The notes beneath the pieces are model-generated. The model saw only the letters and a program-made list of their open reading frames with translations, did no database searches and had not been told where the DNA came from. From contig JAKVAX010000009.1 of the NCBI GenBank assembly GCA_022447625.1, forward strand, positions 62,001-126,000: 64,000 bases of DNA, read 5' to 3'. Below are positions 59,273 to 64,000 of this stretch, one piece after another (the first letter of the stretch is position 1; each line of letters starts with the position of its first letter). The stretch is from Flavobacteriales bacterium. Its GTDB lineage: Bacteria; Bacteroidota; Bacteroidia; Flavobacteriales_D; Sanyastnellaceae. The position numbers and the translations under genes are program-made.

Positions 59273-60225
59273 AACTCATTTCTTCCGCGTAAGCGAAATA
59301 GAGGAACCAGCAATTTCGGTGCTTTCGAAGCCAGGTAGTATGGGGTCATTACTCCCCCAAAGGATCTAAAGACTGGTTCAACTGATTCAAGCATGGTGCC
59401 TTCGAAATCGAAGGTTTTCATTCCGTTGGCCTTTGAATCTGCAATCATTTCTCCCAACAAGAAATCTAGTCCACCGCGAACCTTGAGATCTCGTCTTGTA
59501 CCTCCAATCAAGTAATACACTGTTTCACGGTCGTATACAAAGAGGGCTGCGGCTACAGGTTCACCATCTTTAACGGCGAGTTGTACTTTCCCATTCAGTG
59601 GGTGAAGTACACTTCCCATCATTCGCATGCGCTCTTCTGGTAGTTCATAACCTTGCGCTTCCGCAGTATGTCTAGCGCAATAGATCAAATCTTCCATATC
59701 ACCTTCACGCATGGTCATCCCGTCGTTCTTCGCTTTCTTAATCGAATTTCGAAGCTTGGGATTGAATTGACTACTTGCTTCGCCTTCAGCGGAAAGGTCT
59801 AGTCTGAAGGTGTAACGAACCGTGCACTTGTAGTTCTCCCAAATTAACGGCTGTAAATCGATCCAAGAGAAAGGAAATGGAATGGAATGAATACGCTCAG
59901 AACGACTCTTTAAGAAAGTGGCCAAAGCTCTCATGACGCGCTTCCTTCGGCTTTGAACTGAGTAGGTCCCTCCTTCCATTGGGAGGGTGAACAAAGAACA
60001 ATGCGGATGTAGCTCTGGAGCGGCCAAACACGGTACTCCTTTTAAAGTGAGCTTCTCAAGAAGCAAGCCTCCGAAAAGTCGATCATCTTCATCGAGGAGC
60101 ACCAATCGCATTAGTTTTCCATCATTCCGCGCTAGCGACTTCTGAAAGAAAACACCCCCATTCGACTGGAGAAAATCCAATTCATCATTATCGGGGTTAT
60201 ATTGACGGATGGTCATTTCAGCCAT
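59269..60225 (-). CDS. FemAB/GNAT-type acyltransferase
   Basis: The 318-residue protein fits the BioF2-like acetyltransferase/FemAB group: FFQKSLARNDGKLMRLVLLDED, FNPKLRNSIKKAKNDGMTMREG (the typical central motif), VQLAVKDGEPVAAALFVYDRETVYYLIGGTRRD and LLGEMIADSKANGMKTFDFEGTMLESVEPVFRSFGG. Members transfer acyl or aminoacyl groups to cell-wall or surface-sugar precursors. It is the last gene of a four-gene operon for surface polysaccharide (59269-63687) and ends tail-to-tail with the phosphatase gene, with a 4-base overlap. An antisense 13-mer lies at 60125. Confidence 0.8.
   Translation of the reverse strand: MAEMTIRQYNPDNDELDFLQSNGGVFFQKSLARNDGKLMRLVLLDEDDRLFGGLLLEKLTLKGVPCLAAPELHPHCSLFTLPMEGGTYSVQSRRKRVMRALATFLKSRSERIHSIPFPFSWIDLQPLIWENYKCTVRYTFRLDLSAEGEASSQFNPKLRNSIKKAKNDGMTMREGDMEDLIYCARHTAEAQGYELPEERMRMMGSVLHPLNGKVQLAVKDGEPVAAALFVYDRETVYYLIGGTRRDLKVRGGLDFLLGEMIADSKANGMKTFDFEGTMLESVEPVFRSFGGVMTPYYLASKAPKLLVPLFRLRGRNEF
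59283..59295 (+). repeat. Dispersed 13-mer, one-mismatch copy (TTCCGCGTAAGCG)
   Basis: One mismatch, near the 3' end of the FemAB-like gene, antisense. Confidence 0.5.
60125..60137 (+). repeat. Dispersed 13-mer TTCCGCGCTAGCG
   Basis: Exact copy in the FemAB-like gene, antisense, in the Ser-Leu-Ala-Arg-Asn frame. Confidence 0.8.
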
Positions 60226-60226
60226 C

Positions 60227-61366
60227 TTACTTGCGCTCTAAAAGGTCTGCGTATATCTTCTTTAACTTGATCTCTTCTTTGTCCCATTGGAATTCATCAG
60301 CCGCCTTCTTCAAACCAGCCTGGTAAGTTGACAGGTCTTTCGATGCCATCATTCTAACGGTTTCTTCCAATGAATCTTTCGTGTACTCAGGAATGATCTC
60401 TCCAATGCCCCGCGATTCAATCACGTCTTTACAGTCGTGAAGGCTATTACAGAGGACAGGTACGCCAGCTTGAATGTATTCGAACAGCTTGTTTGGCATG
60501 CAGAACCAATTGTTCAAGCAAAGATTCTGAGTCGAGATTACCCCAACGTCTGCACTAGCCGTATACCTAATCAAGTCATGGTAAGGAACAGGCTCTCGGT
60601 AATGAATAGAATCAGATTTCGCGGCTGCTTCTTCACACATGGCACGGTGCGTCCCACTCCCCATCAATACCAAGTGAATTTTAGGATCGTTCATGGCACC
60701 GAAAGTCTCGAGCAGGAGTTCAATTCCTCGACTAACGGCCAAACCTCCTTGGTAGAGGAAGATTTTGACGTCTTCCGGAATTCCTAGTTCTTCTCTTAGG
60801 ACGTTGCTGCGGTCTACCGGGGTGAAGTGAGGAGAATTGTAAATAACCGTTGGGTTCTTGACTCCGAAACGACGCTTGTACTCTTCTGCGATTCCGGCTG
60901 ATACTGTAATGAAGTGTTCAGCACGATGAATGAATAGTTTCTCCATTCGAGAAATGAAAGCCTTCTCGAAGCCTCCTTTTCCGTAGCGTTCACTTTGGTA
61001 CTCGTGGCTGTCGTAAATCAACTTGAGCTTTGGACGCGTCATTTTGGCGAGCACACCCATGAAGAAGATCTCGAAGTCATTACAATGCCAGATATCTGCT
61101 TTGCGGTATCCCCAAACAATGCGCCAAATGATTTCAAGGTATTTGATCGCCCCCCAAATCAAGCCCTCAGGAAGCTTCATGGTAGAAATAGCCACACGAT
61201 GAACAGGAATTCCATCCGCTTCATCTCGCTCTTTCACGTCTCCTTTCTTGAGTCCAACGATCTGAACGTCAAAGCCCGCATCACGCAAACTGCGCGAGGT
61301 TTTATACACCCGATTATCGTTGGTGAAATTGTTCAGTACAATATTCGCTACACGAAGTTTACTCAT
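60227..61366 (-). CDS. Glycosyltransferase family 4-type protein
   Basis: The 379-residue protein has a GT-B fold: N-terminal VLNNFTNDNRVYKTSRSLRDAGFDVQIVGL, WHCNDFEIFFMGVLAKM, DSHEYQSERYGKGGFEK, and a C-terminal donor-binding half (about 190-360) with FLYQGGLAVSRGIELLLETF and ADVGVISTQNLCLNNWFCMPNKLFEYIQAGVPVL, where the ExxxxxxE-like element is KLFEYIQAG. It would transfer a nucleotide sugar to a surface glycan precursor. It overlaps the flippase gene by 4 bases (ATGA) and lies 1 base before the FemAB-like gene. Confidence 0.88.
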   Translation of the reverse strand: MSKLRVANIVLNNFTNDNRVYKTSRSLRDAGFDVQIVGLKKGDVKERDEADGIPVHRVAISTMKLPEGLIWGAIKYLEIIWRIVWGYRKADIWHCNDFEIFFMGVLAKMTRPKLKLIYDSHEYQSERYGKGGFEKAFISRMEKLFIHRAEHFITVSAGIAEEYKRRFGVKNPTVIYNSPHFTPVDRSNVLREELGIPEDVKIFLYQGGLAVSRGIELLLETFGAMNDPKIHLVLMGSGTHRAMCEEAAAKSDSIHYREPVPYHDLIRYTASADVGVISTQNLCLNNWFCMPNKLFEYIQAGVPVLCNSLHDCKDVIESRGIGEIIPEYTKDSLEETVRMMASKDLSTYQAGLKKAADEFQWDKEEIKLKKIYADLLERK

Positions 61367-62631
61367 GCTTCCTTTTTAAGAAGTTGCAAGGTTACGATAA
61401 CATTTACAATGAAGTAGATCACCTTGGCAATTACAAAATAGGTCAAGGCACCAAATGCATCCAAACCAGAATAGTACGCGATCAAAAGTCCGCTCAGTAC
61501 AATGAAGAAATGGAATGCATCAAGTCCTAGCATTTGCTTCTGCTTTCGAATACGGTGCAGGACAAAGCCCAAAGAAGCCACAGCAAAATTGCAGGCAAAC
61601 CAAAACACCAGGATACGCAAGTATCGCATCACTCCATCCCATTCCTCGCCAAAGATCCAAGTCGTTGTTTGGTCTGGGAGGATCCAGATCACGGCTATGA
61701 CGAAAAGGGCAAATACTGAGAAACGTTTGAGGCTCGTCAAGTAGAAAGATCGCAATTGGGATCCATCAGGAATCTCAGTCAAGCGTTGGAAGTATACTTG
61801 CGAGAAGCTCGTCGCTAACATATTCATAGGGGCGAGTACAATTCGTCGAGACAAACCCATAAATCCAACGGCAATCAGACCAGCTTCACCGAAGAGCAGA
61901 CCAAACAAGGCAATGTGCAGCCATTGGGCTAATCGATTCAATAAACTCCCTAGAATGCTGTATCGTGGGTAATCAGAGAATACTTTTCCCTGTTCGGCGC
62001 GTTGGGCTTTTGTTACCCCTTTAAATCCGTCAGCTACCTGCTGTTTGAATCGCCACCAAAGGAATGAAGCCGCGACAAGATGTCCACCGACGACTCCATA
62101 AATCAATCCACCTGGTTTGATTCCAGCGGCACCCGCTCCAATCTTAAGTGGTTCGGATACTGCTGAGAAAAACACCTTGGCTGCTGATGCTGGTTTGTAG
62201 TTCTTCTGACGACTGAACCAATATCCCATGGCAGTACGCACCACGAAGAAGAAGACTGTTGGTCCTACCAACCATAGGTATGGCTTGATATCCTCGTTCC
62301 CTATCAAGTTTCCGATTCCGTCACTGAGTAAGAAGAAAACAGCCGTCAAACCGATACCTGAGAACAGACCAATCCGAAGCGTGAGGGCGAGTAAGTGCTT
62401 CGCTTCTTCTTCCGTTTTCGGGAGCATGATAGCGGCTTCGTACTTGCCACCGGCAATGACACCAAGAATTCCAATGAACATCGCGAAATGCTCCAATGAA
62501 GCGAACATCTCTGGATCGTAGATCCTGGTGACGATCACCGAAAGGACGAGCGCAATGACCTGACCGAGCGCCGTGCCGGTGAGCAAGGTCAATACATTCT
62601 TAACGAATTCGGATCTTTTTAGCTGAGACAA
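61363..62631 (-). CDS. Oligosaccharide flippase, MOP superfamily (Wzx-like)
   Basis: The 422-residue membrane protein has about 12 helices and the Wzx pattern at the start: KNVLTLLTGTALGQVIALVLSVIVTRIYDPEMFASLEHFAMFIGILGVIAGGKYEAAIMLPKTEEEA, typical for O-antigen/polysaccharide translocases. It moves lipid-linked repeat units across the inner membrane. It overlaps the glycosyltransferase gene and lies 3 bases after the Gfo/Idh/MocA gene in the same operon. It is only distantly similar to the flippase at 13606. Confidence 0.88.
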   Translation of the reverse strand: MSQLKRSEFVKNVLTLLTGTALGQVIALVLSVIVTRIYDPEMFASLEHFAMFIGILGVIAGGKYEAAIMLPKTEEEAKHLLALTLRIGLFSGIGLTAVFFLLSDGIGNLIGNEDIKPYLWLVGPTVFFFVVRTAMGYWFSRQKNYKPASAAKVFFSAVSEPLKIGAGAAGIKPGGLIYGVVGGHLVAASFLWWRFKQQVADGFKGVTKAQRAEQGKVFSDYPRYSILGSLLNRLAQWLHIALFGLLFGEAGLIAVGFMGLSRRIVLAPMNMLATSFSQVYFQRLTEIPDGSQLRSFYLTSLKRFSVFALFVIAVIWILPDQTTTWIFGEEWDGVMRYLRILVFWFACNFAVASLGFVLHRIRKQKQMLGLDAFHFFIVLSGLLIAYYSGLDAFGALTYFVIAKVIYFIVNVIVTLQLLKKEA

Positions 62632-62634
62632 AAC

Positions 62635-63687
62635 TTATGAAACCGTCGAGTGAGAATCGCTTTCTCTCTCTTTCACAATGCGTTCCGCGCTAGCGTAAAT
62701 ACGTTCAATAATCTCAACCACCTTCAAGCCTTCAAGGGCATTTGTGGTAATCTGCTTATGACCATTGATAGTGTCAACTACGTTTTCAATCACATAACCG
62801 TGGTTCGCAGCAGAACCTTTGTATGCACCATAGTCATTGGCTGGATTCGCTTCAGGAAGTTCAGGCATTTCGTAGTCGCGAATGTCGCAGTACTCTACTT
62901 CATTCATGTACTGCCCGCCAATCTTCACTGTTCCTTTCTCTGCAACAATCGTCATCGACGATTCGTAGTTCTTGCGATCTACAGCTGTTGAGAAGCTGAT
63001 TGAACCGAGTCCACCGTTCACAAAATCAAAGCTCACAAAACCTGAATCTTCGAAGTCAGTATTGTGTTGGTGGCGGAAATCACGGAAGCGCGATTGAATG
63101 TTATCGATGTCACCGAATAACCAGTACATGATGTCAATGAAGTGCGAGAACTGTGTGAACAGCGTTCCACCGTCAAGCTCAAGATCTCCTTTCCAAGGAA
63201 TTTTGCCGTAGTTGTTGTCGTCTCGGTTCCAGAAACAGTTGATCTGAACCATGTAAATTTCTCCCAAGACACCTGAATCAACGACTCCTTTGATCCACTC
63301 AGAAGGTGGTGAGTAGCGGTTCTGCATGACTCCGAAAACCTGGCGAGACTTGTTCAGTGCTGAGTAAATGATCTTTTCACAATCAGCCTTACTTAAGGCC
63401 ATTGGCTTCTCGATCACTACGTGCTTCGAATTGTCGAGTGCAACGATGGCGTGCTCAGCGTGCAAACCATTAGGTGTACACACATTCACTACATCGATGT
63501 CAGGGTGTGCGTCAAGCATCTCCTGAGGAGTTGCGTAAAATGGGCCTTCCCAAGATACACCGCACTCTTCTTTACCTCGTCTATCGCACATAGCAACGAG
63601 CTCTGCAGCGTCGTGACGAAGAACCATTTCTGCGTGGCGCTTTCCAATGTGGCCGGCACCTATTACACCGAATCGAATTTTAGTCAT
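62635..63687 (-). CDS. Gfo/Idh/MocA family sugar oxidoreductase (WlbA-like)
   Basis: The 350-residue protein has an N-terminal Rossmann fold (IRFGVIGAGHIGKRHAEMV), the family signature HVVIEKPMALSKADCEKII with the catalytic Lys of EKP, and a C-terminal alpha/beta domain with LFTQFSHFIDIMYWLFGDI. WlbA-type enzymes oxidise UDP-sugar acids at C3 on the way to acylaminated sugars, a good match for a surface-polysaccharide operon, but the substrate is inferred. It is the first gene of the operon. An antisense 13-mer lies at 62683 near its 3' end. Confidence 0.9.
   Translation of the reverse strand: MTKIRFGVIGAGHIGKRHAEMVLRHDAAELVAMCDRRGKEECGVSWEGPFYATPQEMLDAHPDIDVVNVCTPNGLHAEHAIVALDNSKHVVIEKPMALSKADCEKIIYSALNKSRQVFGVMQNRYSPPSEWIKGVVDSGVLGEIYMVQINCFWNRDDNNYGKIPWKGDLELDGGTLFTQFSHFIDIMYWLFGDIDNIQSRFRDFRHQHNTDFEDSGFVSFDFVNGGLGSISFSTAVDRKNYESSMTIVAEKGTVKIGGQYMNEVEYCDIRDYEMPELPEANPANDYGAYKGSAANHGYVIENVVDTINGHKQITTNALEGLKVVEIIERIYASAERIVKERESDSHSTVS
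62683..62695 (+). repeat. Dispersed 13-mer TTCCGCGCTAGCG
   Basis: Exact copy near the end of the Gfo/Idh/MocA gene, antisense (Ala-Ser-Ala-Glu-Arg). Confidence 0.8.
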
Positions 63688-63701
63688 GGAGGAAATTTGG
63701 G

Positions 63702-63709
63702 CAAAGGTA
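63702..63709 (-). promoter_or_regulatory. -7 box TACCTTTG of the polysaccharide operon
   Basis: Perfect TAnnTTTG on the minus strand, 14 bases before the ATG of the Gfo/Idh/MocA gene. Confidence 0.55.
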
Positions 63710-63726
63710 AGGTTTCAGACTGGCAC

Positions 63727-64000
63727 TTAGTTATGTCTTACCGAGCGATTGAAGATCAGGTATCCGAAGTTAAAGACAAAGCTCCATGGAACCTCTTTCT
63801 GGGCGTAATAATTCGCTGATAGACTGAGTGGGCCTACCGGACTGTGGTATACAAAACTTGCGGATCCAATGTAAAATGGTTGAACTTCTCGATTGTATAT
63901 CGGTGTTCCATCAACATCTGACATAATTCTTCCGGATGCGACGAAGCTATATCCTTCCAAACGTAGATCTAGTGACGGCGTGAATTGAGTCACAAACATC
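63727..64000 (-). CDS. C-terminal end of an outer-membrane barrel protein (patatin-like/BamA type)
   Basis: The frame is open to the right edge of the window and ends at 63727, so about 91 C-terminal residues are visible. They look like the last strands of a beta-barrel: LDLRLEGYSFVASGRI, FYIGSASFVYHSPVGPLSLSANYYAQKEVPWSFVFNFGYLIFN. The phrase GPLSLSxNYY followed by FxFGYLIFN is typical of the barrel end of patatin-like phospholipases and BamA-like proteins of Flavobacteriia. The N-terminal catalytic part, if any, is outside the window, so the exact family is uncertain. Confidence 0.6.
   Translation of the reverse strand, partial: MFVTQFTPSLDLRLEGYSFVASGRIMSDVDGTPIYNREVQPFYIGSASFVYHSPVGPLSLSANYYAQKEVPWSFVFNFGYLIFNRSVRHN

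Noticed and set aside
1-64000. rRNA, tRNA, tmRNA or intact insertion sequence genes
   Set aside because: None was recognised by eye; no transposase-like protein or tRNA-like cloverleaf was seen, but a covariance search was not possible.

Overview
The window looks like a chromosomal segment of a marine-type member of the Bacteroidota, most probably order Flavobacteriales. The signs are: a type IX secretion cargo with a gliding-type C-terminal signal, PorD, a two-part TonB receptor with a carboxypeptidase-like N-terminal domain, a DUF5916 protein, RNase Y behind ZapA, the bamD-rpoZ-coaBC-porD-recN order typical of the phylum, and promoters with the Bacteroidota -7 box TAnnTTTG. No rRNA, tRNA, CRISPR array, phage or intact transposon was seen. 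The taxonomic placement is inference from gene content only.

Layout. 1-8.4 kb: end of a polyphosphate kinase 2, an exonuclease/phosphatase lipoprotein, a DUF5916 outer-membrane protein, a small acetyltransferase, a four-gene operon (DoxX-like, DUF2071, methyltransferase, membrane protein), another methyltransferase and a decayed metallopeptidase gene. 8.5-16 kb: an M23 peptidase, the coiled coil-zapA-rny operon, small lipoproteins, a polysaccharide flippase and a DUF4476 protein. 16.1-18.6 kb: paaABCD, the phenylacetyl-CoA epoxidase core. 18.8-28.3 kb: small secreted proteins, a Crp/Fnr regulator, a quinone-reductase-like enzyme, a sulfite dehydrogenase operon (molybdenum subunit, cytochrome, rhodanese, desaturase) and an HTTM-DCC membrane protein. 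28.3-31.7 kb: paaI, xseB, a PLP decarboxylase and xseA. 31.8-33.7 kb: an H-NOX nitric-oxide sensor with its hybrid kinase. 33.7-43 kb: a 1118-residue type IX cargo with seven four-cysteine repeats, an ABC exporter, truA, an alpha-oxoamine synthase, and a cystathionine/methionine PLP enzyme divergent from an Lrp regulator. 43-53 kb: bamD-rpoZ-coaBC-porD-recN, a TonB receptor and an Lhr-like helicase. 53.1-59.3 kb: a five-gene phosphorelay cluster that includes a PP2C phosphatase. 59.3-63.7 kb: a surface-polysaccharide operon, then the end of an outer-membrane patatin/BamA-type protein.

Two DNA-level systems stand out. First, the 13-mer TTCCGCGNTAGCG occurs exactly 14 times (four more with one mismatch), nearly always inside genes, in several reading frames, and 11 of 14 on the same strand. 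Second, most intergenic gaps between 4.4 and 22.3 kb consist of degenerate tandem repeats with a strict 7-bp period. Unit sequences differ from gap to gap (types TAGGCTT, GTTCCRC, GTGGACC, TATCGTT), the arrays often supply the stop codon of the flanking gene, and the longest runs about 20 units. They resemble the heptanucleotide STRR repeats known from cyanobacteria, but I know of no description in this group.

Three genes appear broken: a metallopeptidase with two in-frame TAA codons, a response regulator with a single TGA next to an intact tandem copy, and an NAD(P)-binding protein reduced by an internal deletion to 45 codons.
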